This document shows positions 40,061 through 48,560 of a stretch of DNA of 64,000 bases, in pieces (the first letter of the stretch is position 1; every line of letters starts with the position of its first letter). Under the pieces are notes generated by a model. It had not been told where the DNA came from, made no database searches, and saw nothing but the letters and a program-made list of their open reading frames with translations. The translations under genes and the position numbers were made by a program. The DNA is from Bacteroidales bacterium (GTDB lineage Bacteria > Bacteroidota > Bacteroidia > Bacteroidales > P3), in the NCBI GenBank assembly GCA_017559135.1, contig JAFYSZ010000001.1, positions 248,001 through 312,000 of the forward strand. The letters run 5' to 3'.

Positions 40061-42895
40061 TTATTCTGCCCAAGCAACTACAAGGTTTCTATCGCCGTAT
40101 GCGTCATCTACTCTTGATGAACAAGGCCAATATTTGTCGTCATGTTCAAGAGGGAATGCTGCTTGTTGGCGTGTGTATGGTCTTTCCCAAGTATCTGCAC
40201 ATATTACTTGCATTGTGTGTGGTGCATTGGTGATAAGGTTGTTTGCTTTGTCTGCTTTACCTTCTTCTATGTCGCGTATTTCTTGACGGATTTGGATTAA
40301 AGCATCGCATAGTCTGTCCATTTCAGATAATGGTTCAGATTCTGTTGGTTCTATCATCAATGTTCCGTGTACAGGGAAGGCAACTGTTGGTGCGTGGAAG
40401 CCGTAGTCCATCAAACGTTTTGCTATATCACCGCATTGAACGCCTGATGATAATGAGAATTGGTTACAATCCATTATAAATTCGTGTGCACACATTCCTT
40501 GTTCGCCTGTATAAAGGATATTATATGCTGTTGAAATTCTTGTACGCATATAGTTTGCGTTAAGTATTGCATATTTTGTTGCTTCTGCCAATCCTTCTTG
40601 TCCTAACATTTTTAGGTATCCGTATGTGATTGGAAGTAATCCTGCACTACCAAATGGTGATGCTGATACCGCTCTTCCTTTTGTTGAACCTGTGCTTACT
40701 ACACTGTGAGTTGGAAGATAATCTGCAAGTGCTGCTGTACAACCAATAGGTCCTACTCCTGGACCACCGCCACCGTGAGGCATTGCAAAGGATTTGTGAA
40801 GATTTAAGTGGCAAACGTCTGCCCCCATATAGCCAGGAGAAGTTAATCCTATTTGAGCATTCATATTTGCACCGTCCATATAAACCAATCCTCCATTTTC
40901 GTGGATTATGTTTATAATGTCAATGATTCCTTCTTCAAATACTCCGTGAGTTGAAGGATAAGTAACCATTAAGCAAGACAAGTTTTCTTTATTTGCTTCT
41001 GCTTTTTCTTTTAAGTCTGCTATATCTATTTCTCCTTCGGCAGTTGTTTTAATTACTATGATTTGCATACCTGCCATTGCTGCCGATGCTGGATTTGTTC
41101 CGTGAGCAGATGCTGGTATCAAACATACTGTACGGTTTGCTTGACCGTTTGCTATTTGATAGTTTCTAATTGTTGTCAATCCTGCATATTCTCCTGCTGC
41201 TCCTGAATTTGGTTGGAAAGATATTTTTGCAAATCCTGTTACGGTTGAAAGGATTCTATCCATATCTGCAATTAATTCATAGTATCCTTGTGCTTGATCT
41301 TGTGGTACAAATGGGTGAACATTTGTAAATTCAGGCCAAGTGAAAGGAATCATTTCCATTGCAGCATTTAACTTCATTGTACAACTTCCAAGAGGAATCA
41401 TTGCACGATTTAATGACAAGTCTTTAACTTCCATTTTCTTCAAATAACGCATCATTTCTGTTTCAGAATGATATTGTTTGAAGATTCTTTGAGTTAAATA
41501 TTCACTTTGTCTTTTTAAGTTTGCAGGAATTGTTTCAACATTTGCTTGTTTTACTGCTTGGAATTGTTTTCCTGCTGCTTGTGCCAATACTCTAAGAACT
41601 TGTTCTATTTGATTTTCACCTGTTGTTTCACTAACTGAAATTCCTATTGTGTTTGCATCAATCAAAAGGAAGTTCATTTGATTTTCAACAGCAGTTTGAC
41701 ACACTTTTTCTGCTGCAACAGGACATGTCAAACGGATTGTATCAAAATAAGTTGCATTTAATTGAGTATATCCATATTCTTTTGCATTTTCTGCTATTTG
41801 TTTAGCACTATTATTTATATCTTGTGCAATTTCACGAATTCCTTCTTGTCCGTGATATGCAGCATATTGACCTGCCATTATTGCAACAAGTGCTTGTGCA
41901 GTACAAATATTAGAAGTTGCTTTTTCTCTCTTAATATGTTGTTCTCTTGTTTGAAGAGCAAGACGGAAAGCTTTGTTTCCTTGTGCATCAAGAGTTTGTC
42001 CAATTATTCTTCCTGGCATTGTACGTTTGAAGTTTTCTGTACAAGCAAAGTAAGCAGCACTTGGACCACCAAAACTCATAGGACAACCAAATCTTTGAGT
42101 TGTTCCACAAACACAATCAGCTCCCCATTCTCCCGGAGGTGTTAAAAGAGCCAAAGACATAAGATCTGCAACAACAGCAACAAAGATTTTCTTTGCTTTT
42201 GCAGCCTCTGTGAATGCTTTATAATCTTTAACTTCACCTTTTTTATTAGGATATTGAACAATTGCACCAAAGAAAGTTTCATCTAATGCGATTTCATCTT
42301 CTTTTCCAACAACAACTTCAATTCCACGAGGGAATGCTCTTGTTTGAATTACATCTATTGATTGAGTAAACAAATCTTCTGAAACAAAGAATTTATTTAC
42401 ATTATTTTTTTGTTGTTCTCTTGTTCTTGAACCATAGAACATAAGCATTGCTTCTGAGGCAGCAGTTGCTTCATCAAGCAATGATGCGTTTGCAAGCGGC
42501 ATTGCAGTCAATGAACAAATAGCAGTTTGGAATGTGAAAAGAGTTTCCAAACGTCCTTGACTGATTTCTGCTTGGTATGGAGTATAAGAAGTGTACCAAC
42601 CTGGATTTTCCAATATGTTTCTTTGCAAAACAGCAGGAACAATAGTAGGATAGTAACCTTGACCAATGTAAGAATCATACATTTTGTTCTTTGAAGCCAT
42701 AGATTTCAAAAGGCTGAAATATTCATACTCATTCATACCCTTTGGAAGATCCAATGGTTTTTCAAATCTTATCTTTCTTGGAATTGTTTTATCAATTAAT
42801 TCATCAATACTACCAACTCCAATAACCTTTAACATTTTCTCAACTTCGTGAGGTTGTGGACCGTTATGACGGTGTGCAAAATTGTTCGTTATCAT
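40061..42895 (-). CDS. gcvP: Glycine dehydrogenase (decarboxylating), P-protein
   Basis: A 944-residue single-chain P-protein, the full fused form. It decarboxylates glycine with PLP and loads the aminomethyl group on the lipoyl H-protein. The PLP lysine lies in HLNLHKSFAMPHGGGGPGVGP (about residue 700; the motif is split here between HLNLHK and the glycine-rich loop). Both homologous halves are visible: the N-terminal FxxRHxGP start, reading FAHRHNGPQ, and central LGSCTMKLNAAMEM. No gcvT or gcvH lies nearby, and I see no glycine riboswitch in the 46 bp upstream. Confidence 0.97.
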   Translation of the reverse strand: MITNNFAHRHNGPQPHEVEKMLKVIGVGSIDELIDKTIPRKIRFEKPLDLPKGMNEYEYFSLLKSMASKNKMYDSYIGQGYYPTIVPAVLQRNILENPGWYTSYTPYQAEISQGRLETLFTFQTAICSLTAMPLANASLLDEATAASEAMLMFYGSRTREQQKNNVNKFFVSEDLFTQSIDVIQTRAFPRGIEVVVGKEDEIALDETFFGAIVQYPNKKGEVKDYKAFTEAAKAKKIFVAVVADLMSLALLTPPGEWGADCVCGTTQRFGCPMSFGGPSAAYFACTENFKRTMPGRIIGQTLDAQGNKAFRLALQTREQHIKREKATSNICTAQALVAIMAGQYAAYHGQEGIREIAQDINNSAKQIAENAKEYGYTQLNATYFDTIRLTCPVAAEKVCQTAVENQMNFLLIDANTIGISVSETTGENQIEQVLRVLAQAAGKQFQAVKQANVETIPANLKRQSEYLTQRIFKQYHSETEMMRYLKKMEVKDLSLNRAMIPLGSCTMKLNAAMEMIPFTWPEFTNVHPFVPQDQAQGYYELIADMDRILSTVTGFAKISFQPNSGAAGEYAGLTTIRNYQIANGQANRTVCLIPASAHGTNPASAAMAGMQIIVIKTTAEGEIDIADLKEKAEANKENLSCLMVTYPSTHGVFEEGIIDIINIIHENGGLVYMDGANMNAQIGLTSPGYMGADVCHLNLHKSFAMPHGGGGPGVGPIGCTAALADYLPTHSVVSTGSTKGRAVSASPFGSAGLLPITYGYLKMLGQEGLAEATKYAILNANYMRTRISTAYNILYTGEQGMCAHEFIMDCNQFSLSSGVQCGDIAKRLMDYGFHAPTVAFPVHGTLMIEPTESEPLSEMDRLCDALIQIRQEIRDIEEGKADKANNLITNAPHTMQVICADTWERPYTRQQAAFPLEHDDKYWPCSSRVDDAYGDRNLVVAWAE

Positions 42896-42941
42896 CTTGC
42901 TTTAATGTTTATTATTGTTTAATATAAATTTACTTTCTCTT

Positions 42942-43484
42942 TTATCTCTTATAGGAATTAAAATGAAGTATTTCCTTCATAGGCTTTCTATGCTTACTTC
43001 TCGTAGTTGCGGCCGAGTAACCCAAAGAAATCACCAATGGAATACGTTTCTTTTCAGGCACATCAAGCAGTTGCTTCAATCCCTTCTCATCAAACCAACC
43101 CAAAATACAACTTCCAAGTCCTAATTCAGTAGCCTGCATACATATATTATTAGCAGCAATCCCTATATCTAAAAGTGGATACTCTTTATCCTTGATTACC
43201 GAACCAAGCGAAGCAGTAAAATTCGCTTTTTCCAAAACTATTGCTATCAAAACAGGAGCCTGCTTAACAAACTTATTCATTCCCATTGTAGCAATACGCT
43301 TTTGAGCCTTTTCAAGAATAGGTTGAGAATTAATAACAACAAAAGACCAAGGTTGAGAGTTGCAAGCAGAAGGAGAGAGGCGAGCCGCTTCAAGGCAAGT
43401 AAGAATTTTCTCTTCCTCCACCGGCTTATCACAATACTTTCTATCGCTTTGTCTTCTCAATAACAAATCTTGAAAAATCTCCAT
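42942..43484 (-). CDS. Nitroreductase-family FMN-dependent oxidoreductase
   Basis: A 180-residue protein with the nitroreductase hallmarks: FMN-binding RRQSDRKYCDKPV at the N-terminus, LEAARLSPSACNSQPWSFVVI, the dimer/FMN segment IAANNICMQATELGLGSCILGWF, and a C-terminal basic segment RSKHRKPMKEIL. Family members reduce nitro groups, quinones or enones with NAD(P)H; the physiological substrate is unknown. It lies between fabD (11 bp) and gcvP (46 bp) on the same strand. Confidence 0.92.
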   Translation of the reverse strand: MEIFQDLLLRRQSDRKYCDKPVEEEKILTCLEAARLSPSACNSQPWSFVVINSQPILEKAQKRIATMGMNKFVKQAPVLIAIVLEKANFTASLGSVIKDKEYPLLDIGIAANNICMQATELGLGSCILGWFDEKGLKQLLDVPEKKRIPLVISLGYSAATTRSKHRKPMKEILHFNSYKR

Positions 43485-43495
43485 GGTAAAAACTA

Positions 43496-44380
43496 TTAGA
43501 TAGAAGCTGAACTAAACTCAGCGTCAGCCTTTATTTTCTTAATCAAACCTTGTAAAACTTGACCAGGACCTACTTCAACAAAAGTATTAGCACCATCTTC
43601 AACCATTGCCTTAGAAATTTGAGTCCATTTAACAGGAGCAGTCAATTGAGCAATAAGATTTTCCTTAATTTGAGCAGGATTTGTCATAGGTTGAGCATTA
43701 ACATTTTGATAAACAGGACAAATTGGCTCAACAATATTAGTTTTTTCAATAGCCTCAGCAAGTTCTACTCTTGCAGGTTCCATCAAAGGAGAATGGAAAG
43801 CACCACCAACCTTCAAAGGTAACGCTCTCTTAGCACCCGCAGCCTTCAATGCTTCACAAGCCTTATTGATACCTTCCATAGAACCAGAAATTACCAATTG
43901 ACCAGGGCAGTTGTAGTTAGCAGGAACAACAACTTCTTCAATAGAAGCACAAACCTCTTCAATTTTTTCATCAGCCAAACCAATAATAGCAGCCATTGTA
44001 CTTGGTTGAAGTTCACAAGCCTTTTGCATAGCATTAGCTCTTGCAGCCACAAGACGCAAACCATCTTCAAAACTCATAGCCTTAGCAGCCACAAGTGCAG
44101 AAAACTCACCCAAAGAATGACCTGCAACCATATCAGGCTTAAAATCTTCACCCAAAGCATGAGCCAAAATCACAGAATGTAAGAAAATAGCAGGTTGAGT
44201 AACATTAGTTTGTTTCAATTGTTCATCAGTACCCGCAAACATAATATCAGTAATTCTAAAACCTAATATTTCATTAGCCTTTTCAAATAATGCTTTACAT
44301 TCTTCATTGTTATCATACAAGTCTTTGCCCATTCCAACGAATTGAGCACCTTGTCCTGGAAATACGTATGCTTTTTTCAT
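43496..44380 (-). CDS. fabD: Malonyl-CoA:ACP transacylase
   Basis: A 294-residue FabD. The N-terminal AYVFPGQGAQFVGMGKDLY, the nucleophile motif GHSLGEFSALVAA (Ser about 92), and GGAFHSPLM with the catalytic His (about 199) are all present. It transfers malonyl from CoA to acyl carrier protein for fatty-acid synthesis. The ATG at 44380 is used because the 13 extra upstream codons lie in the leader between the promoter box and this ATG. A 21-bp repeat array lies immediately upstream of its promoter. Confidence 0.96.
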   Translation of the reverse strand: MKKAYVFPGQGAQFVGMGKDLYDNNEECKALFEKANEILGFRITDIMFAGTDEQLKQTNVTQPAIFLHSVILAHALGEDFKPDMVAGHSLGEFSALVAAKAMSFEDGLRLVAARANAMQKACELQPSTMAAIIGLADEKIEEVCASIEEVVVPANYNCPGQLVISGSMEGINKACEALKAAGAKRALPLKVGGAFHSPLMEPARVELAEAIEKTNIVEPICPVYQNVNAQPMTNPAQIKENLIAQLTAPVKWTQISKAMVEDGANTFVEVGPGQVLQGLIKKIKADAEFSSASI

Positions 44381-44408
44381 GTTTTTATATATTTTTTGAT
44401 TCAAACTG

Positions 44409-44416
44409 CAAATATA
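44409..44416 (-). promoter_or_regulatory. -7 box of the fabD operon promoter
   Basis: TATATTTG on the minus strand, a perfect TAnnTTTG, 28 bp before the fabD ATG. Confidence 0.7.
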
Positions 44417-44515
44417 CAAAGAAAAAATAAATCATAGAAAAAATAAAATAAAACAAAGAAAAAAATAAATAAATCATAGAAAAAAAAGAATTTTTCATAG
44501 ACTTTTTTCTTCCTA
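44416..44515. repeat. 21-bp tandem AT-rich element, locus E (4-5 units)
   Basis: TCATAG at 44432, ACAAAG at 44453, TCATAG at 44474 and TCATAG at 44495 are exactly 21 bp apart; another ACAAAG sits at 44416. The array covers the region upstream of the fabD promoter and ends 5 bp before the stop of the orphan replication-like gene. Confidence 0.8.
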
Positions 44516-44519
44516 TTTA

Positions 44520-45455
44520 TCAGATAGGAAACCATCGCTTATTTTCTTTTCTCCAAACAAATTCTGTCCTATCATATTCAAGAGTTACCCTTGCACCATC
44601 AGGTCTGTTTTCACTGCTATAACCATCACATATATTTCTTGCATCATAACCTGTGTATATATAACGATTAGAATAATTATCTTTTTTTAAGGTTATTCCA
44701 TCGCATATAGGTTTATATTCGTAAAGTTCTTTTTGAGGATCGTATAGAATATCATCATTTTGAAAAACAACATTTTCATATTCTTTATCACTTAAATATT
44801 TTTCAAAATTTTTTTGAAATTTTAAATCTCTAACATATACGTATGCCTCTATATGTTGCAAAATATTTTTTTTCTTTTCGGCCTCTATATTATCCCATTG
44901 AATTTTCGCGCGCGCTTTACTACCCTTCCTTTTGTATGTTACCCAACATTCTTCAAAATAACTGTCATCTTCTAAATTATTATTTTTATTATTATTACTA
45001 TTTATATTATTATTCATGTCTGTCAGTTGAATTGATACCCCTCTGTCATTTAAATTGACACCCCTCTGTTGTTTCAAATCACCCTCTTGTTTGTTTTTGA
45101 ACAATATACTTTCAAAATTTTCTCCGATTCTAAAATAAGTCATATTAGAATAACCCTTATTATTTACAAGAATCTTTTCAATCAAACCCAAACAATGCAT
45201 TTTATCAATTCTATCCCTTAAAGCATGCTTTTTTATATTGAGTATTGGTAACTCATTTAAGATAGTATTATATTCCACCCAATAATATTGCTTATTGTTT
45301 AGAGTTATTTCCTTAATACCCTTTCTTTCGGAGAAATGATAAATATGATTAAGAATGAGCAAATCAGTTAAGTCCAATTTCTTTTCCTTACCATGCTCAT
45401 CTATTTTTAATTTGCAAACTTTCTCTTGATCAAATCCTAAAACATTATACCTCAT
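44520..45455 (-). CDS. Phage/plasmid replication-protein-like orphan of unknown function
   Basis: A 311-residue soluble protein. Residues about 25-105 look like a winged-helix DNA-binding domain (LLILNHIYHFSERKG, ALRDRIDKMHCLGLIEKI). An asparagine-rich linker (NNNINSNNNKNNN, about 148-160) follows. Next comes a module resembling the C-terminal region of phage replisome-organiser proteins: FEECWVTYKRKGSKARAKIQWDNI, then HIEAYV and FEKYLSDKEYENV. The last 80 residues are unlike anything I know. No helicase loader, integrase or plasmid genes are adjacent; its neighbour on the promoter side is tRNA-Ser. It may be a chromosomal gene of the same fold or an element remnant. Confidence 0.65.
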   Translation of the reverse strand: MRYNVLGFDQEKVCKLKIDEHGKEKKLDLTDLLILNHIYHFSERKGIKEITLNNKQYYWVEYNTILNELPILNIKKHALRDRIDKMHCLGLIEKILVNNKGYSNMTYFRIGENFESILFKNKQEGDLKQQRGVNLNDRGVSIQLTDMNNNINSNNNKNNNLEDDSYFEECWVTYKRKGSKARAKIQWDNIEAEKKKNILQHIEAYVYVRDLKFQKNFEKYLSDKEYENVVFQNDDILYDPQKELYEYKPICDGITLKKDNYSNRYIYTGYDARNICDGYSSENRPDGARVTLEYDRTEFVWRKENKRWFPI

Positions 45456-45481
45456 AACTATTTTATTATTAAAACTAATTA

Positions 45482-45489
45482 CAAAAGTA
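45482..45489 (-). promoter_or_regulatory. -7 box upstream of the replication-like gene
   Basis: TACTTTTG on the minus strand, 26 bp before the ATG at 45455. Confidence 0.55.
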
Positions 45490-45561
45490 CAAAAAATGCT
45501 GGATTTTTTGTGAATAGAAGTTTAACGACTACTGTTTGGTGATTTTGTGTTGTTTGTGTTG

Positions 45562-45649
45562 CGGAGAGACAGGGATTCGAACCCTGGAAACGCTTTTGAC
45601 GTTTACACACTTTCCAGGCGTGCCTCTTCAACCACTCGAGCATCTCTCC
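45562..45649 (-). tRNA. tRNA-Ser (anticodon GGA)
   Basis: An 88-nt class II tRNA. Acceptor arms GGAGAGA and TCTCTCC pair, with discriminator G. The anticodon stem CACGC/GTGTG closes the loop CTGGAAA, giving anticodon GGA (Ser UCC/UCU). A long variable arm (AAACG with CGTTT) and T arm CAGGG-TTCGAAT-CCCTG are present. CCA is not encoded (GCA follows). The rest of the 310-bp gap between the flanking genes holds only two promoter boxes. Confidence 0.95.
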
Positions 45650-45724
45650 GTTGATTTCTATCGATTGAGGAGTGCAAAGATAATACTTTTTAATAAATAT
45701 TGGATTGTTTTTTTATTTTTTTCT

Positions 45725-45732
45725 TATCTTTG
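45725..45732 (+). promoter_or_regulatory. -7 box of the nusB operon promoter
   Basis: TATCTTTG fits TAnnTTTG and lies 33 bp before the nusB ATG. Confidence 0.6.
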
Positions 45733-45765
45733 CAAATTATTAAAAGAATAAAATAAACAGATTAA

Positions 45766-46728
45766 ATGTTAAGTCGTCATTTCTTACGTGTAAAAGTTCT
45801 GCAATCGCTATATGCTCATAAAATGGCTAATAACATCTCATTGGATATTGCAGAAAAAGAATTAAACAAAAGTATTCTTGAAACATACGATTTAGAGGTA
45901 TATCTTTATTCTGCTTTGTTGGAAATAAGAGACATTGCTGAAAATCAAATTGAAAATGCAAAGGATAAATTTTTTCCTACCGAGGAAGAAAAAAATCCTA
46001 ATATGCGTTTTGTTAATAATGAATTGTTTAGACAATTATCAGAAAACATTGAGCTGAAAAAAGCTATTGAAAATCTAAAAATCAATTGGTCGGAACAAAA
46101 AGATATGTTGAAAAGAGTTTTGAATAGATTTAAAGATTCTAACTCTTATAACGAATATATGACTAAGGCTGATTTGACTTACGATGATGAGAAGAAAGTT
46201 GTTGTTCAGTTGTTAAAGAATTATCTTTTAAAGAATGAGAATTTTCTTGATTATCTTTCTGAATTAAGATTGTATTGGGAAAGTGATTTTCAATTCATTG
46301 TCTTGTCTTTCTTAAAGTTTATTAAAGAGTTTAAACAAACGGACGGACCGGCAAAATCAATTGTGAAAACCTTTGATGAAAGTGAAAAAGGATCAAGAGA
46401 TTTTTCAATTGATCTTTTCCGTAAATGTGTAACTCATTACGATGAATTTGATTATTTATTTGAGAAACATATTGAGAATTGGGACATTGACCGATTAGCA
46501 TTTTTAGATTTGCTTATAATAAAAATGGGAGTAATTGAGTTAGTATATTGTCCTGAGGTGCCTATAAGAGTTACGCTCAATGAATATATTGAAATGGCAA
46601 AAGAATTTTCAACAGATAGAAGTAAATTATTTGTTAATGGATTATTAGATAAGTTTTTGATAGATTTAAGAGCGTCAGGAAAAATTAGAAAATTAGAAAA
46701 CGAAGAAACAGAATCAAATAACGAATGA
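45766..46728 (+). CDS. nusB: Transcription antitermination factor NusB (long Bacteroidota form)
   Basis: A 320-residue protein, about twice the E. coli NusB length, as is usual in Bacteroidota. It starts MLSRHFLRVKVLQSLYAHKM, equivalent to the RxxAxQxLYA start of NusB. The last 130 residues hold the conserved all-helical core, ending in IRVTLNEYIEMAKEFSTDRSKLFVNGLLDKFL (the NxxxELAKxF...SxxFVNGVLD motif). It helps assemble the antitermination complex on rRNA transcripts. It overlaps the next lipoprotein gene by 4 bp. Confidence 0.92.
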   Translation: MLSRHFLRVKVLQSLYAHKMANNISLDIAEKELNKSILETYDLEVYLYSALLEIRDIAENQIENAKDKFFPTEEEKNPNMRFVNNELFRQLSENIELKKAIENLKINWSEQKDMLKRVLNRFKDSNSYNEYMTKADLTYDDEKKVVVQLLKNYLLKNENFLDYLSELRLYWESDFQFIVLSFLKFIKEFKQTDGPAKSIVKTFDESEKGSRDFSIDLFRKCVTHYDEFDYLFEKHIENWDIDRLAFLDLLIIKMGVIELVYCPEVPIRVTLNEYIEMAKEFSTDRSKLFVNGLLDKFLIDLRASGKIRKLENEETESNNE

Positions 46729-47141
46729 AAAGATATTTATTAGTATTATTTTTATCAAACGTTTTATTATTTGCCTCTTGCAAGGGTTCATCGGAAGAAA
46801 AGCAAATAGATGTTTCTGTTGTGGATAATATGACAGAAATCAAGTTTGAGAAAAAAGAATTAGACTTTAAGTTAGTTGAAGCAGGCGAAGTAGTGCAAGG
46901 AAGTTTTATTTTTACGAATGAAGGTAAGTATCCTTTGGTTATTTATGATGTAAGTACAAGTTGTGGTTGCACAGTTGCTGATTATCCTAAGGGAGAAATT
47001 GCACCGGGAGAGAAAGGTATGATTTCGGTGAGATACGATTCGGAAGGCTCTTCGGGAATGAGAATTAGCAAAGAAGTAACAGTGAATGCAAATACTACTC
47101 CTGCAAAGACAAAGTTAAGAATAATAGCCGATGTGCGTTAG
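46725..47141 (+). CDS. DUF1573 lipoprotein
   Basis: A 138-residue lipoprotein (lipobox FASC, Cys about 19). It contains one DUF1573 immunoglobulin-like domain (about 40-135): a FEKKELDFKLVEAGEVVQGSF start, the FTNEGKYPLVIYDVSTSCGCTVADYPK segment with the conserved CGC, then EIAPGEKGMISVRYDSEG. Function is not established; these are widespread exported Bacteroidota proteins. The ATGA overlap with nusB and the yajC gene 39 bp downstream place it in a conserved housekeeping operon. Confidence 0.9.
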   Translation: MKRYLLVLFLSNVLLFASCKGSSEEKQIDVSVVDNMTEIKFEKKELDFKLVEAGEVVQGSFIFTNEGKYPLVIYDVSTSCGCTVADYPKGEIAPGEKGMISVRYDSEGSSGMRISKEVTVNANTTPAKTKLRIIADVR

Positions 47142-47180
47142 AAAAAAGTAGATAAACTAAAATAAAAAATAAACAAAGAC

Positions 47181-47498
47181 ATGAACTTAATGAGCATTTT
47201 AATGATGGCCGGTGGTCAACAAGGAAGTGGTGGAGCTATGAGCAGTATTATTATGATTTTACTAATGATAGCTATTTTCTATTTCTTTATGATAAGACCA
47301 CAACAAAAACGTCAAAAAGAAGAAAAACAATTTAGAGAATCTCTTCAAAAGGGACAACAAATCGTAACAATAGGTGGAATGCACGGAAAGGTTGTTGAAA
47401 TAAAAGAAACAACTGTTGTTATTGAAGTTGCACACGATGTGAGAATTGAAATGGAAAAAGCATCGATTGCAATGAGTGTTGCAGCTCAACAAAGATAA
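47181..47498 (+). CDS. yajC: Preprotein translocase subunit YajC
   Basis: A 105-residue protein with a glycine-rich N-terminus, one membrane span ending in the hallmark FYFFMIRPQQKRQKEE, and the small cytoplasmic domain LQKGQQIVTIGGMHGKVVEI. YajC associates with SecDF and stimulates secretion. A strong terminator follows. Confidence 0.95.
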   Translation: MNLMSILMMAGGQQGSGGAMSSIIMILLMIAIFYFFMIRPQQKRQKEEKQFRESLQKGQQIVTIGGMHGKVVEIKETTVVIEVAHDVRIEMEKASIAMSVAAQQR

Positions 47499-47511
47499 TG
47501 ATGCAAAAATC

Positions 47512-47556
47512 AAAAATAAGCGTCCGTTTATTAAAAAGTAAAGGACGCTTATTTTT
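47512..47556 (+). terminator. Rho-independent terminator after yajC
   Basis: A 14-bp perfect stem, AAAAATAAGCGTCC (47512-47525) with GGACGCTTATTTTT (47543-47556), 17-nt loop, then a T-tract. It ends only 14 bp before the next ATG. Confidence 0.88.
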
Positions 47557-47570
47557 TTTAAAGACTATTT

Positions 47571-48554
47571 ATGGATAATAATAGTTTTGCAAGTTTTTTT
47601 AAAAATATTCTGAAATCAAATAAGTTCAGAGCAGTTTGTTCGTGTCTGTTTTTTAGTTTTATTCTTTGGTTATTTATCTCATTTAGTGATTATAGACAAC
47701 ACGACTTTGAAGTTCCGGTTCAATTTGAAAATACTACAAAACCCGATGAGATATATAATGTGAGTGATAGTATAATTACTGTAAGGGTAAAGGCGACAGG
47801 TTTTGATTTTTTCTTTAAAAGCGGTTTTAATTCAAAGAAAGAAGTTTTTCATTTTGACGTCAATAATATTTCTTTAAATAAATCAAAAGGCGAAACAAAG
47901 TTGTCTTCTAATGTCTTGAAGCCTTATATTACAAAATTCTTAGGGGTAGAAGATTTGTCGGTAACTCTTATTCCGGATACCATTATTTTGAAATGGCAAA
48001 AGAAGTATTCTAAGATTGTTCCTGTTGTTAATAATACAAAATTTGAGTGTAAGACATCTTTTAGAATAGAAAAAGAACCTCAAATGTTTATTGATGAAGT
48101 GAGAATTGAAGGAGAGAAACGTGTTTTAGACAAAATTGATACTCTTTACACAAAAGATATTGTTGTTTCAAATATTGACAAGAATCACATTAGTTTAATT
48201 CCGATAGAAATCAAACAACAATACAAAGGATTGTATTTTCAAAACACAAATATCCCGATAAAAATAGAAGTAGAGCAGATTACAGAAAACATAGTAGAGT
48301 TGCCTGTAAATATTGTAAAAGAAGGAATTGACGAAAATATCAAAGTATTTCCTTCAAAAGTGAAAGTAAAATACCGATTACCGATAAAAGATTTCAAAAG
48401 CATTAATCCAGAAAGTTTTTTCTTCTATGTGCTTTGCGGAGAAGATGTTGTAAATAAGAATAAATTAAGAGTGAAATATTCTAATATCCCTGATAATGTT
48501 GAAATTATTGATATTAGTCCTGCAAAACTTAACTATTTAATACTAAATGAATAG
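47571..48554 (+). CDS. YbbR-like domain protein
   Basis: A 327-residue protein with a short cytoplasmic N-terminus, one membrane span (about 22-42, FFSFILWLFISF), and extracytoplasmic YbbR-like repeats. The first starts FEVPVQFENTTKPDEIYNVSDSIITVRVKATG. A later repeat contains VRIEGEKRVLDKIDTLYTKDI. YbbR proteins neighbour cell-envelope genes and, in Firmicutes, regulate CdaA; Bacteroidota copies are usually near yajC and nusB, as here. It starts just after the yajC terminator. Confidence 0.85.
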   Translation: MDNNSFASFFKNILKSNKFRAVCSCLFFSFILWLFISFSDYRQHDFEVPVQFENTTKPDEIYNVSDSIITVRVKATGFDFFFKSGFNSKKEVFHFDVNNISLNKSKGETKLSSNVLKPYITKFLGVEDLSVTLIPDTIILKWQKKYSKIVPVVNNTKFECKTSFRIEKEPQMFIDEVRIEGEKRVLDKIDTLYTKDIVVSNIDKNHISLIPIEIKQQYKGLYFQNTNIPIKIEVEQITENIVELPVNIVKEGIDENIKVFPSKVKVKYRLPIKDFKSINPESFFFYVLCGEDVVNKNKLRVKYSNIPDNVEIIDISPAKLNYLILNE

Positions 48555-48560
48555 AAAAAA

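Noticed and set aside
42896..42941. Glycine riboswitch in front of gcvP
   Set aside because: The 46-bp gap is too short and shows no paired-aptamer structure; gcvP is probably co-transcribed with fabD and the nitroreductase.
45456..45765. Integration site (att) at tRNA-Ser
   Set aside because: I found no second copy of the tRNA 3' end and no integrase gene in the window. Apart from the tRNA and two promoter boxes, the gap holds nothing I can support.
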